A DNA stretch of 64,000 nucleotides, taken from the NCBI RefSeq assembly GCF_014905175.1, contig NC_057792.1:6324001-6388000 (forward strand). The letters are read 5' to 3'. The notes beneath the pieces are model-generated. The model did no database searches and was not told the DNA's origin. It saw nothing but the letters and a program-made list of their open reading frames with translations. A program made the position numbers and the translations under genes. Below are positions 38,382 to 51,585 of the stretch, one piece after another; the stretch's first letter is position 1; each line of letters begins with the position of its first letter. The stretch is from Aphidius gifuensis (Eukaryota > Arthropoda > Insecta > Hymenoptera > Braconidae).

Positions 38382-41300
38382 ATGTCGTTTTTACCAAGTA
38401 GAAGTCGAAGAACACCGGTCATATGTTTTGTTGCATTATTATTTTTAATTGCACTTTATCAATTGGGAATAATATGTGGATCAAACAAAGAACAACCAAC
38501 AAGTGTCATGGTTACAAGTGAGGTAAAATATATTATTAATAATTAAAATAAATAACATTTTTTTTTAAATATATTTATTTTGACGAGTTACCTTTACCAT
38601 GTCTGACTATTTTAAAAATTTTCTACTTTGTAAATTTTGTTTTTTTCTTAAATGTTCTTTCCCTTGAAATAACTGGTTTATTATAATTTTTTTTTTCTTT
38701 TTTTAAATACAACTATTATGTTTGTTTTTTTATTAATTACCTTTTTTTTTTTTTTAATAACAATTTTTTAATTTTTCAATTTTAATATATGTTTGTTGTA
38801 AATTTAGTTTGTAAAATTCACTTTGATGTGACATGTTGGTAGTTGGCATCAGGTTTAAAGTAAAAAAAAATTAAATGAAGATTTTTTTTTTTTTTGTAAA
38901 TACTTTTTTATCCATGCATAGTTTTTTTTATTTTTATTTTTTGTTAGGGCTAGTGAAGAGACAGGCTATTAACCAGGTCGCACCACCGTAAAGTCCCCTT
39001 TCGTGTCCCAACATTTTTTATTTTTTATTTTGCCAAATAAAAAAGATGAAAAAAAAAAATATATACACCTAATAAAAAGGTCAGAAAAGAGCAAAAAAAA
39101 AAATGAAAATAATAAAAAATGACGTCCAAAAGTAAAGATAGTGAAAAAAAAATTTTTTTTTTTTTAAATGACACGAAAACTAACTAAAACCAACGAGAAA
39201 CATTTTATTTTTTTTTTTATTTTGCATGATTATGGTGAGAAAACGACGATATAAAACTTAATTAACGTTTTAAATTAGATAAAAATAAATAAATATAATT
39301 AATCTCTAAAAATACATTTTTTTTATGGACTAATTTTTTTATATAAAAATTTTTAACTATTAAATTTATTTTTCGTAAATTTAATCAAATATTTTCCTTT
39401 TTTATATTGATCAAATATTATATAAACTTTTTAAATTAAATTTTCTTTAATTAAATAAATTTTTTAATTTAATTTTCTGTATTTTAATAATATTTTATTA
39501 TTATTATTTTACTTTTTCGATAGTTTAAATTGACAACAGAGCTAATTGGAATGTTATTATTGGAAAAACTTTTCAATGAGAAAATTAATCACATCACAGT
39601 TCACGAGTATATACGTTCTTAAATATTAATTGGAATTTCATGTTTCGTTAGTTATTATTAAATGACATTTGTAAGGGGATGTTGATATAGAAAATTTTAG
39701 CGAAAATGATGTATCCTTGACAAAAAATAAAAGATGATACTTGACAACGCGTTCTCATTACTCGACTTTATTATTTTTTTATTTTTCACATCTCATTCAA
39801 TATTTTTTTCTTGAACCACCCTTATATTCACGTGAAAAAAAAAATAAAAAAAAGTAAAAAAGCGTCATGTGATCGATGAAATGTCAACGCAAACGAGCAG
39901 TCGTTTGAAAATTTTCAAATAAAAGTCAATAAATTGCCACTTTTATTTTTTTTTTATATAATTGTATATAGTTTTTTTTTATCTACCAATTATATGAGCT
40001 TTTTATTTTTATGGTTTTGATATTTAATTAACACAAAATCATACACATTGTTGCATTACTAACAAAAAAAAAAAAAAACTCTTTATTTTTTTGAAATTTT
40101 ATTTAAATAAATTTGATTCACATATGCCTTTTTGTTATTAACAATATTTTTTTTTTATTTTTACTATTGGAAAAAGGGTGTGTCTTTAAAAACATATGCT
40201 TTTTTGTTATGAGCTTTTTATTTTTTATAAATTTTTTATTTTTTCTGTCTCAAAAATTTTTTTAAATAAAAATAGGTTTTAATTCATAAGTTAAGCCTAT
40301 TTGTAATTTAAAAAAAAAATTTTTAAAAGAAAAAAAATATGAAAATATATTTTGACATATTTGTAAATGTAATTTTTTTTATATAAAGTAACAATAACAA
40401 GCATATTGGCATCAAAAGAACATGTATAACATCAAAGTCAAACGAAAACTCAGTGACGAGTTTGTGGTATATTAAAACACACCATCATATAAACTTGAAA
40501 TTTCAAATCCTTTGCTTTATGCTATAAAAAGTAGTAAAAAGTTTTTTGCAACTTTCAAACATCCTGCTGACAACAACACTATATATTTCGCCACTGTTAA
40601 TATTTACAAAAACCTGTAATTATTCATCTGTTAAATGAAAATAAATATGAAAAAAAAAAAAAATATGTTGGCAAAAAAAAAACTCATATACAAAACGAGA
40701 AAATAAAAAAATTCAAAAAAAAGCTATAAATAATAACACTGGACAAATAGATGTATGAAAAAAAAAATGAAAAAATAAAAAAACAAAAAAAAATGGTTCA
40801 TGAACAATGACAGAGGTCTGACAAATAGAAAAAAATGAAAATTTATTTTTATATATATTTTTTAAACTAAAACAAAAAAAGTAATAAATTTTGTTATTTT
40901 TTATTTATAAAAAATAAAATGATTGATGTAAAAATTTGATAAAAATAATGTTCATATTTAGTTGTTAATAAATTTATCAGATTTTTTTATTTTGATATTA
41001 TATACACAAAAGGTCAATATCCAAGAATTGAAAGGAAATATAAAAAATAAAAAATTTATGAAATGAAAAATATCGACTGATGCCAAGTTTTTCAATATAT
41101 CTATATAAACATGTATATTGTTACAATTCAATGTCCTGGTATATATCATGTCAGGTATATGAACAGAGGATGCTATCAGTTTTTTTTTTTTTTTTTTTTT
41201 ATTTTCTCTTGACTCAAACAAAACTTGTCTCCTTACTCAGGCTCCTCTTGTCATTTTTCTTTTTATTCTCTCTAGCATTTTTTTTTTCTTTTCTTATTTT

Positions 41301-44300
41301 TCTATATTGTTCTGTACAGAAAAAAAAAGATAAAAAAAAGAAAATACAATATTTATCGATTTATAAATGTGCTGAATATATAGATAATAATTGATACCTC
41401 GAGTTGAATGATTAATGAGGGCAATGTAGGTGGTTTTATCGCGTGAGAAAGTATAATTTTACTTGCATGTACTATTTTACATGGAATAATATTGTAAAAA
41501 TATTATTTAAAATACTACTAAATATAGCATGTTAACATTTTAATTCAATTAGAACCTAATTGTTATTTTTTTTTAAACATAATTTATATTATAAATAAAT
41601 ATAAAAGATAAACTTTATATTTCAATTAAAAAAAACATCATTTCTTTTAACGAGTTAAATATCGATATTTTTAATTGTTTGTTTGTCCCAATTTAAAGGG
41701 ATCATGAATAAATATTATGCTCAAAATATCCTGAGCACAAATTTTCCGGTCAAATAATTTTGAAATAAAATATTCTGGTAAACAATTTTTCAACAAAAAA
41801 AAATTATCCTGTGTCGTGCAATTAGTATAAAAAACATTATCCTATATTTAAAATTAAAATTAATCATTATAAAAATAATTGAAGCATAGTAAAATATAAA
41901 CATAATGATTTAATGACTATTTTGAATTTGCCAAAAATTATGACAACAGTATATATCATAGGATAAATAAATAAATATTTCATTTAACAATTTATTTATT
42001 TTTTTAAATTTACTTTTATCATACATCTTGGATAAATTTAAAATTAATTAATTTAAAAATAAATTAATTAGTCATCGTATTGTAATGACTCAATGTTATT
42101 ATTATTTCAAATTTAATTTTTTTTAATATTAATCTTTCAAATATTGTATTAAATGTTTATTTATTTTTATTTTATTATTTCAATTTATTATTATATATTA
42201 TTAATTCAATAATTATTATAAATCTTGGATAAATTTGTAGCTTATTTATTTTTTACAAGCTAAGGGATATTTGTTTTTAATGATAATTTTCTTTTTTTTT
42301 ACAGAAATATGTGATGGGTGAATTTGATAAAAAAAAATATCCATATGATAGAAATATGCCATTAATATTTATCGGTGGTGTACCAAGATCAGGAACAACA
42401 TTGATGAGAGCCATGCTTGATGCACATCCTGAAATAAGGTTCATTAAAATTTTATTAATAACATAAATACAAAACGAAAAAAGAATCCGCTAAAATTTTT
42501 CTTTTGAAAATTTTATTTCACAATAACTTATTATTGTTTTTATTATATTATTATCATAATTATTTTCCACTAATATGAACTGTCTGGTGAATTTATTCAT
42601 GTACTAATTCATACTTTATTTAGTGTTGTAGTTCATTCTTTATAAATTTTTTATTTCCATTCGTTTATTCATTTATTCTAATTTTTTTATTTCTCTTATT
42701 TCTTTTATTCAACTTTTATTATCTTTTTCTTTGTTTTATTTTAACAATTGTGTACAGCAGTTAAATTTCAAGTAAGAGAGCTTTAGTTTCATTGTGTATT
42801 TGTATACTTCAGATGTGGCCAAGAGACTCGAGTTATCCCGAGAATTCTCCAGATGCGATCACACTGGTACAAATCAGAACGTGAAAGTATGCGTCTTGCT
42901 GAAGCTGGAATTTCAAAAGAGGTATATACATACATAAAACAATTAAATATTTAAAATAAAAATACAAAAATAAAAATAAAAAATTTCATCTCAACAATTA
43001 ACTTAAACTTTATGTCAATTATATTTAATTATTTTTTTCTCTTTTTCAAATGACAATTGACAGGTTGTTGACAGTGCAATTGCTGCATTTTGTCTTGAAA
43101 TAATAGCAAAACACGGTGAACCAGCTCCACGTTTATGTAATAAAGATCCATTGACATTAAAAATGGGATCATACGTTCTAGATTTATTTCCAAATGCCAA
43201 ATTTTTATTTATGGTACGAGATGGTCGTGCTACTGTTCACTCTATAATATCAAGAAAGGTAATAAATTATTATTATTTATACATATAATACAAGGGATTA
43301 TCATCAGATTTAGTGACTCAATGACATCACATATTTATTATAATCTTGAATAGTCAAATATACTGTGACAACACAAACAAAATAACATGGCTACATGATT
43401 AAATTCAACAAGACTTATCACTACATTTATCCCATTTATAATTTACACAGTTGTTTTGTTAATATTACTAAATAGACTCTTGATAAATTGGGTAATCAAT
43501 AAGTCTTATAATTATTGTTGCTAGTGGTGATGATGATGATGATGATACTGACAAAGTGACAAGCTAGAGAACATGACAAAAAGAAAAAAAAGCTACATGA
43601 TAAACTCATGAATAATAAACTCAACTTGATTTAATAAATTTATGTATTTTTTTTGTTGATATTTTAGGTAACAATAACAGGTTTTGATTTATCATCTTAT
43701 CGACAGTGTATGATTAAATGGAATCATGCTATTTCAGCAATGTATACACAGTGTCGTGATGTTGGTAGTGATAGATGTTTTATGGTACCATATGAACAAC
43801 TTGTATTACATCCACGTCAATGGATGAAAAAGATACTTCATTTTCTTGATGTACCATGGAATGAATCTGTACTACATCATGATGAGTTTATAAATATACC
43901 TGGTGGTGTACCACTCAGCAAGTATGTTGATTTATTAAATTAAATTGTTTATTTTATAAAATTAAATTAAACAATAATTATTTTGATAATAAGGTGTCAA
44001 TCAATTTCAAATTAATAAAAAAAAAAATTGAACAAATATTTAAATTAAATTTGTACTTGCTTTGGCAGTATATGTATTGTTTAAATTAAATTGTCAATTT
44101 AAAATAACTTGATGATTAAACGACAAAATAAATTCTGTTAAAATATATCAAGAAAATCTAATTTATAATTTAATGAACAATAGAGAAATATCATTAATTT
44201 TGTCGTTATTTATTTTCATGAAAATTTAGACGTGTAACTTGTTGGATAAATTAACTATTGTGATCTTTTTTTTCAGACTGGAGAGATCATCTGATCAAGT

Positions 44301-44750
44301 AATTAAACCAGTGAATTTAGAGGCATTAACTAAATGGACAGGTCACATACCTCATGATGTTTTACGCGACATGCCAGATATTGCACCAATGCTATCAGTA
44401 CTTGGTTATGATCCATATGCAAATAAACCAGTTTATGGTGTACCAGATAATGATGTCAGGGAAAATACAAGAAAGTTAGTATCTATTAAGAAAAAAAAAT
44501 ATATTTTATGATTGCCAAGTTAAATTAGGCTATCAATTTTAATATATTCGAATTTTAATATATTTATTTAGTAAATTTTCTTTTTAAAAAAAATCTTTAT
44601 TGTATTATGAATTTTGTTTTTTGTTTAAGGGTTTTAGCTGATGATGGAGTTTGGCTAACAAAAGCACGAGAATTAGCACTTGAAGTTAAACCAGAAAATG
44701 TTATAAATTCAGAACAAGAAAGTACATCGTCAAGTACACCAAACGAGTGA
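38382..44750 (+). CDS. TPST: Tyrosylprotein sulfotransferase
   Basis: Seven coding exons: 38382-38522, 42305-42438, 42813-42921, 43064-43258, 43668-43921, 44277-44474 and 44630-44750. They give 383 residues, close to the 370-377 of animal TPSTs. The enzyme transfers sulfate from PAPS to tyrosines of secreted and membrane proteins in the trans-Golgi. It is a type II membrane protein with a short basic N-terminus and a transmembrane segment at about 13-31. The 5'-phosphosulfate loop PRSGTT is at 74-79, and CGQETR at 93-98 holds the probable catalytic Glu (E96). NKDP contains K155, and FMVRDGRATVHSIISRK is at 177-193. SKLERSSDQVIKPVNLEAL closely matches the C-terminal region of known TPSTs. The C-terminus is Ser/Glu-rich. 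The donor after exon 2 is weak (GTTCAT), but the protein reads through smoothly. It is a standard single-copy metabolic gene. Confidence 0.97.
38523..41699. other. TPST first coding intron, non-repeat part
   Basis: AT-rich intron sequence with poly(A)/poly(T) runs. A GC-richer pocket at 38945-39010 (AAGAGACAGGCTATTAACC) has no recognised function. Minus-strand and plus-strand ORFs around 40958-41394 are low-complexity. Confidence 0.6.
41700..42270 (+). repeat. Dispersed repeat family A, copy 3
   Basis: It matches copies 1, 2 and 4 from about GAGCACAAATTTTCCGGTCA onward. It ends ACAAGCTAAGGGATATTTG, only about 35 bp before TPST coding exon 2 (42305). The repeat therefore supplies sequence next to the branch-point region of this intron. 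No ORF is present. Confidence 0.85.
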
Positions 44751-46044
44751 AGCTTAACAATAAATTCATGACTGAAAAAAAAAATAATAAATAAAATTAA
44801 ATATAAAGTGTATGGAAATTAATTTCAATGCATAACGAATGAATGAAGATGAATGAAAATAGAAAATATAAATAAATTATAATGTAAAATTGAAAATTAT
44901 ATATTACAGAATCTCTGTACTGATAATTAATAATTTATAATAATTTTTTTTTTTTTGTTTTTATGTACTGAATGAATTACTAAAGATCTGTTATTTTATT
45001 CTCTTTAAGTTTTTTTTTAATTAATTCATTAAAGTATTACTGATAATAGTACTTTAAAATAGCATAAAATTTTTTTAAAAATAATTATATTTTTATTGAT
45101 AATTTAAATAATAAATTGCTTTATTATTGTGTTATTATTATTAATTAAAGAGGGCCAATTTTAATTAACATAAAATTTTTTTCCTAAACAATACTTTAGT
45201 TGTTAAATTTTTTTTTTGTTCATGTATTATTTAGTTGAAAATTTTTATTGTATTTTTTGTTTATTTAAATTTATTGTGGTCTCTTGATGTGCATATTCAA
45301 TTGCCATATTAAAAATAAGATTTAAAAACATTAACAATAATGAAAAACAAAAATTTAAAAAAAAAAAAAAACCAAATTATTTTTTCTCTTTGTTTTTGTT
45401 TTAATTGTAAAATTGTTTATGTTTAATTAAAATGAAAAATCAAACTTTTATATTTATTAATTATAGCGCAATATTATTTTATAATTTTAATTGATTTATA
45501 TATTTTCGTTGACAAAAAAAAAAAGATATATAATATATAAATAGTTAGATAGGTAAAATATGAGTTTAAAAAAAAAAAGAATTTTTAATACTGATTGATG
45601 AAAAATAAATATAAACATGAGTTTAATTAAAAAAAAAAAAAAACAAACAATAATAATTGTTAATAAACGATTATTTATATGTAAAGTTTATGCATCAATA
45701 TTGTATTTATACTATTAATTTAATTTAAATAAATTATTTTACTAAAAAAAAAAAAACAATTTCTTTCAATTAATTATTATATCTTTTTCCCTCTTTTGAT
45801 AAAAAGAATAAAAATAATTTCATTTACTCGTTTTAGTTGATAAGAAACTGGAGGTAGCTGAGGAGATCCTGAAGAAAAAACATGATTTTTTAAATTTTCA
45901 GAAGTTTGTTTTCAGAAAGAAAACCCATGTAGTAAAATTTCTACCATGGATTTCTACCAGAGTTTTTCGATTGCAGTGTTTCGATTGCACTGGAAAACTG
46001 TGAAAAGACATAAATTTTCTTTTGAAAAACACTCGATACTTTAT
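44751..46044 (+). other. TPST 3' UTR and intergenic stretch
   Basis: Several AATAAA motifs follow the TPST stop (first near 44787). The rest is AT-rich. At about 45835-46005 a less AT-rich plus-strand frame (KKLEVAEEILKKKHDFLNFQ and on to a stop) follows an acceptor-like TTTTAG, but has no matching donor or recognised family. Confidence 0.5.
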
Positions 46045-46219
46045 ATCGAACACCCGATATTCGACACCTATCAAATATCGAACAAAAATATATCGGGGCT
46101 TTCGATATATCGACTGACATCGCACATCCCTACCAGTAGGTCAGATGAAAACTTTTTTTTTCAATTGTGTATATATGTATAAATAATCCACTCCAAAGTC
46201 AAATTCAAGAGAATTAAAA
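46045..46219 (+). promoter_or_regulatory. TMEM11 promoter/leader with a TATCGA-like cluster
   Basis: Between 46035 and 46115 there are repeated half-sites of the type ATATCGAAC, CGATATTCGA and TTTCGATATATCGA, resembling the DRE/DREF TATCGATA element of insect housekeeping promoters. GCACATCCCTACC (46122-46134) matches the Drosophila core-promoter 'motif 7' pattern, 86 nt before the ATG. The motifs are seen directly; the promoter role is inferred. Confidence 0.45.
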
Positions 46220-47456
46220 ATGGTAGATGAACTTACTGACAGGTTAGTTAATTAATTAATTAATAATAAAAATATTTAATCACAATAAACAATGTTATAA
46301 ATCACAATAATTAAACAAAATTAATTCAACAAATTTAATTTTTTCTAACCTCCAAAAAATTAGAACTACCAAAGAAAAAAAAAAAAAATTGTCCCAGTAA
46401 ATTTATTGTCAGTTATTGTTTAATAATTCTTTATGATTTCTAAATTTATAATAATAAATGAATTAATTAATTATATATGTTTTAACAAAAAAAACTATTA
46501 TTAAAAAAAAAAAAAAAATAGTACCTATTAATAATTTTTTATGACTCTGTTTTGATGTTGTTGGTTCTGTTTTTTTTTTTCTAATTCCAAAATATTTAAT
46601 CATTTGTTTTTGATTAATTTTTTTAACTGAAATTTATTCAATCATAATTATATAAATTGAAATAGTTAATTTATTATTATTACTAATGAAAAAAAATGAA
46701 CAAAATATAGAAAAATAACAATATCATTAATTTTTATTTGACATTTTTTTTTTCTAATAATTTTTATTGATAACCTAGATAATATGAAATAATAATAAAT
46801 AAAATTGTATTATGTAACGAATATTAATAACAAAAAAGCATGTTAAATCATGTAACAATAAATAATAATTTTTATATTTTACAGAGATGATAGTGCAAAT
46901 GTTGCAATTATTAGAGAAGTTTATGAAAGTGCAAATGCACATGAAGCATTTGAATATGAATTGGAAAGAGCACTTGAGGCTGAATATAATTTAATTGTTA
47001 TTGAACCAGCTAAATTAGGTGATGAGACATCAAGATGGATTGCTGTTGGTAATTGTTTGCATAAAACAGCATCATTATCTGGTCTTGGTGCAATTGTAAC
47101 TGGTAATAATTTATATTGATACATGAAATAATTAAATAAACAATTAATAATTGAAAAAATAATTTTAAGGACTTGTTTGGAGTGATCGACCATATATTTG
47201 TGGACCACTTGGCATGGCTGCTGTTATAACATGTGGTTTATACACAGTATCATGGCAATTTGATCCATGTTGTCAATATCAAGTTGAAACAGATACAAGT
47301 AAATTACCACATGTTGAATTACTTGCTAAACTTGGTCCTTCATCACCCACATTTCTCGTTAGAAAAGATGATAAAAGAAGAAGGATATTACACACAACAA
47401 TTACATTAACAGCATTTAGCATTTGTGCATGGCGACTTTATCAAGCATTTCAATAA
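46220..47456 (+). CDS. TMEM11: TMEM11 / PMI mitochondrial inner-membrane protein
   Basis: Three coding exons, 46220-46242, 46885-47102 and 47170-47456, encode 175 residues (human TMEM11 is about 192, with a longer N-terminus). The family shapes cristae and mitochondrial morphology and associates with MICOS; the fly orthologue is PMI. Diagnostic blocks are FEYELERALEAEYNLIVIEP, GDETSRWIAVGNCLHKTA, SWQFDPCCQYQVE and VRKDDKRRRILHTTI. Hydrophobic segments lie at about 72-85 and 92-115, and another at about 158-172. The first intron is about 640 bp and the second only 67 bp. The ATG is the first in the conserved frame and has a good purine context (AAAATGG). It is codirectional with TPST, about 1.5 kb downstream. 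Confidence 0.95.
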
Positions 47457-48605
47457 ACAATTATTATTATTACAATAAAAAAAAAATTTAACATGGAAAT
47501 AAAGGTAAATTTAACAATTCAAAATGAACAAAAATTATCATAGTAATGAGACAAGTTTATAGAAAAAAAATAAAACAATTAAAATAGCAATTAATTCATT
47601 AAACGAACATTATGTTATAATAATCGTACAAAAGTATAAAAGTAATTTCACAAATTGTTCTGAAATTATAAATAGATCTTTTGTTTTTTTTTTTTTTTTT
47701 TTAAACTAATTATAATTTTATATTAATTGCTATAGCTTTTTTTTTCTATATCTTCTTTCTGTGCTTGAAGATTATTTAAAATTAAATTGATCAATTTTAA
47801 AGCACAATATTTTTTGTTTATTATAAATTTGAGAAATTTAGTTTAAAAATGAAGATGGTAACACAAATGTTGGCTTAGAAATGTCGAGTGTTAATATATT
47901 TTTTAGGATGTAAATACAAGTAGGTAGAAACACACACAAAAAAAAAAAAAACAATATTAAAAGTTCAAAAAAAAAGGAAGAATTTAAATTGCGTAAATTT
48001 ACTTTTTCTTTTTTATATAATACATAATATTTCAATAATTTTTTTAAAATTATTTTCTTTATTTGTATTTAAAGATACTTTATTTTCAATTGTTTTTTTT
48101 TTTTTCTTCAATTTTTTGAGTTTGAAAATAGAAATTATGCAAAGAGCCACTTGAAAATTTGTGTAAATAGTGAATGAATAATTGGTTCTTTTGCATAAAA
48201 AAAAACAGTATATTTTTAATGCAATGCAAATGAATAAAAAAATATGAAATATATATTTAAAAATATTATAAATAATTCCATCACAAACTGATAAATAAAT
48301 TCTGCCAATATAATTGAATGCCAGTTATAGAAATAAATAAAAAAACAATTAATTTTATGTTTATTATTTTTTAATCTAAAAATTAATTACCACTTGTTAC
48401 TTTCACATATAAAAATGAACAAATAAATGAATCGTATTATTACAAAAGAAACAAAAACGTTAATTGAATGTATGCTTTATTTAAAAGAAATTATTAAATA
48501 AATTATGTAATTAATTAATTGAATAAAAGGTATTGTCAACATGGTGCAGACAGATAACTCTTACAATTTTCTGTTTGCCTGGTAATTTTCAAAATACAAT
48601 TCGAT
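47457..48605. other. TMEM11 3' UTR and AT-rich intergenic stretch
   Basis: An AATAAA-type signal (GAAATAAAGG) is present near 47500. No other gene is seen; poly(A)/poly(T) runs are common. Confidence 0.55.
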
Positions 48606-49763
48606 TTGTACAGGGAACATAAAACAAACAAAGAGATATTCGATATTTTTTAAAAATTTACCTTCTCAATTTTCTAATTATCTAATTTATTTATCAAAAT
48701 TAAATAGACCTGTATAAGGAACATGACTGAACGGGTATTTATTAATTTGAAAAAACTTACTTCCTTACTTAAAGATCCCCTATTGGATAAAAATTTTCGC
48801 TCAATATAAAAAAAAAAAAAAAATTTGTATCAGGAACATAGGACCACATAAGAAGTAATTTGTATTTTATGAAGCTCACCTCCTTTACTTTATAATCCCC
48901 TAATAATTTTAAAATTCGTCGGACAGTTTTCAAAGAAATTAGATTTTTGTATTAGGAACATAGAACTACATAAGAGGTATTTTGTATTTTATAAAGCTTA
49001 CCTCTTTTACTTTCTAATCCCCTACTAAATTTGAAAATTCGTCCGGCAGTTTTCAAAAAAATTAGGTTTCTGTATTAGGAACATAGAACTACATAAGAAG
49101 TATTCATTGTTTTATAAACTTTACTTCTTCTATTTTATAATCCCTTAATAAATTTGAAAATTCGTCCGGCAATTTTTGAAATAATTAGGTTTTTCTATTA
49201 GGAACATGGAACTACATAAGAGGTATTGTGTATTCCATGAAGCTTACCTCTTTTACTTTATAATTCCCTAATAAATTTGAAAATTCGTCCGGCAATTTTT
49301 GAAATAATTAGGTTTTTCTATTAGGAACATGGAACTACATAAGAGGTATTGTGTATTCCATGAAGCTTACCTCTTTTACTTTATAATCCCCTAATAAATT
49401 TGAAAATTCGTCCGGCAGTATTTTAAAAAATTAGGTTTTTGTATTAGGAACATAGAACTACATAAAAGGTATTGTGTGTTTATAAAGCTTACCTCTTTTA
49501 CTTTATAATCATCTAATAAATTTAAAAATTCGTCCGGCAGTTTTAAAAAAAAATTGCGTTTTTGTATTAGGAACATAGAACTACATAAGAGGTATCTAAT
49601 GTTCTATAAAGCTTACTTCTTTTATTTTATAATTCCATAATAATTTCGAAAAAATTGATCATACGATTCTTTATTAAATTTAAACTTTTATACAACATTT
49701 TTAAAAATAATAATAACATATAAGTATTAGGAACTGCATAAAAGGTATTTGGATATTTTAACA
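48606..49763. repeat. Tandem satellite of about 122-bp units
   Basis: The motif AGGAACAT(A/G)GAACTACATAAGAGG recurs at about 48616, 48717, 48834, 48955, 49077, 49199, 49322, 49446, 49569 and (diverged) 49729, a period of 101-124 bp and mostly 122-124. Each unit also has AAGCTTACCTCTTTTACTTT, TAATCCCCTAATAAATTTGA and ATTCGTCCGGCAGT. The central units (49077-49569) are most alike and the edges diverge, as in arrays homogenised by unequal exchange. The minus-strand ORFs here reflect the near-multiple-of-three period and are not genes. Confidence 0.9.
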
Positions 49764-50111
49764 TCTTACTTATTATACTTAATGATTTTATCATAAGTTC
49801 AAATTTAAAAAAAAACAAAACATTTAAATTAAAAAATTAAAGAGACAAACAACATCTTAGATTGTAGCTAATGTGACAATAAAAAATAAAATCCTTTTTA
49901 TTGTGAATTCAGCAACATCAAAGTTATCTTCTCCTTTAAGGATTATAAAAAAAATAAACAACTAAATCAGTTTATTAATAATTTCTCTTTTATTTTATTA
50001 TTCTAATAATAAATGAAATAAATGTATGAATACACAAAAAAAAAATGACTTAAATAATCAATAAACAATCTAAATTTTGAAAAATTTCTTTAAAATATTT
50101 CTAAAATATCT
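49764..50111 (-). other. DHRS7B 3' flank
   Basis: AT-rich. On the minus strand AATAAA-type signals lie about 100-130 nt beyond the DHRS7B stop, near 49985-50000. No gene is seen. Confidence 0.5.
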
Positions 50112-51585
50112 TCATTCTTTTTTTATAATTTTTTTAGCACGAATATTCATTATTATAAAATACAATGTTGGTATCATGAATCTTAAAAACTCCGCAATTT
50201 TTGGTAAAAATGTTGCAATCCTTTTTTCCTTATTGTCTCTCAAAATAGCGAGTAAAGTTTCATCAGCAACATGTTTTGGTGAGTATCCTTTTTCTGTATC
50301 TTTATCATTAACTGAAAAAATATTATCATTAATAATAAACATATGAATCAACAAATGTTATAAAATAATAATTAACTCACTTCCATATTTTTCACCATGA
50401 CCAGTCAATGCATTTAATGATAAATCAGTTTTAATATAACCAGGATTAATAACTGTTATTTTAACATTTGAAACAGCTAATTCAGCTCTTGCTGAATCAC
50501 ACCATGCTTGTAGGGCATGTTTCGAAGCTGCATATGCTGATCTGTATGGTATTGCTATTTTACCTTGGACACTACTAATACAAACAATGCGTCCTGATTT
50601 ATTTTCAATCATTGATGGAAGAATCACTATAAAAAATAAATTTAAGCTCTTTTAAAATGAAAGTTTAAATCATTACAATTTTGTTTTAGTACTAGTAATA
50701 CTATTGATGTCAAAGATAAAATATAAAATTGTAAAAATAATTTTTTTTTCATATACGAATTTTACTGCATTTAATTTTAATGTTAAATTAAAACTTGAAG
50801 AATCAAATGATTTATTTTTAATGAATATACCTATGTAATTTGCAAGTGGAAAAGTTAATTTACCAACAGAAATAATTTAATAGATAATCAGAGATATATG
50901 ACAAAAAGAAATTATTAAGTTTACCTTTAGCAAGTTTAATTTGTGCAAAATAATTAATCATCATGATTTTCATGTCGACATCAATGTCTGTTGTTGCTGC
51001 TTCACCACGATATGATATTCCAGCATTGTTTATGAGTATATCAATTTTTCCATGTTCCATCATGACATTTTTAATTTTTGTTTCAAGTAAATTAATTTCT
51101 GTGATATCCAAAGGCAAGACAATTGGTGTAAAAGTCTGTGATGTCTAAGACAATATTTAAATATATAATAATTGTTTTTTTTTTATCATTGAATAACTAA
51201 AATTTAATAAATTCATACTTGTTTTGTTTCTAAAAGAGTATTTTTAACACGTTCAAGTTCATTTTTACGTCTTGCTACAAGAATAAGTTTACATCCACAA
51301 TTGTAAAAAGCATGAGCAAGTGCTTCACCAACTCCAGAACTTGCACCAGTTATTAAAACAACCTAAAGTAAAATAATAATTTAAATTTAAACAAAATTAG
51401 CTGATAAAATATATGAATTTTTGAAAATTTATCTTTACCTTTCCTGTGAGATTTGACTTATTTTTTTTTCTCCTTATGACATCATAAATATAATAAGCAA
51501 GCCATGGTAATGTCATTGGTAAGCCAAATAATGAAAATGCAATTTGCATTAATGACCAATCTTTCATTGTTTCTTTAAGCTTCAT
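50112..51585 (-). CDS. DHRS7B: DHRS7B-like short-chain dehydrogenase/reductase
   Basis: Five exons read 51585-51439, 51362-51219, 51144-50925, 50626-50381 and 50311-50112, giving 318 residues (human DHRS7B is 325). It is a classical SDR, anchored in the ER or peroxisomal membrane in vertebrates; its insect substrate is not established. An N-terminal transmembrane segment (about 13-36) is followed by basic RRKKNK. The nucleotide-binding TGASSGVG is at 54-61, NNAGISYRG at 136-144, the catalytic Ser at 189 (ISSVQGK), and YAASK with Y202 and K206, then PGYIKTDLS. SYRG and the SIQGK/SVQGK-type motif favour DHRS7B over other SDRs. An upstream ATG in the same frame at 51627 is unlikely, because the true start sits just after a poly-pyrimidine CTTTTAG acceptor that suggests a 5' UTR intron. 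Confidence 0.93.

Noticed and set aside
45835..46005. Extra coding exon upstream of TMEM11 (KKLEVAEEILKKK frame)
   Set aside because: It follows an acceptor-like site but ends in a stop without a donor, has no recognised family, and TMEM11 is complete without it.
49391..49576. Minus-strand ORF in the satellite with repeated peptide MFLIQK
   Set aside because: It reflects the roughly 123-bp period of the array; frames break where units are 122 or 124 bp.
48606..49763. CRISPR array
   Set aside because: The units are about 122 bp and similar throughout, with no short-repeat/unique-spacer structure, and the genome is eukaryotic.
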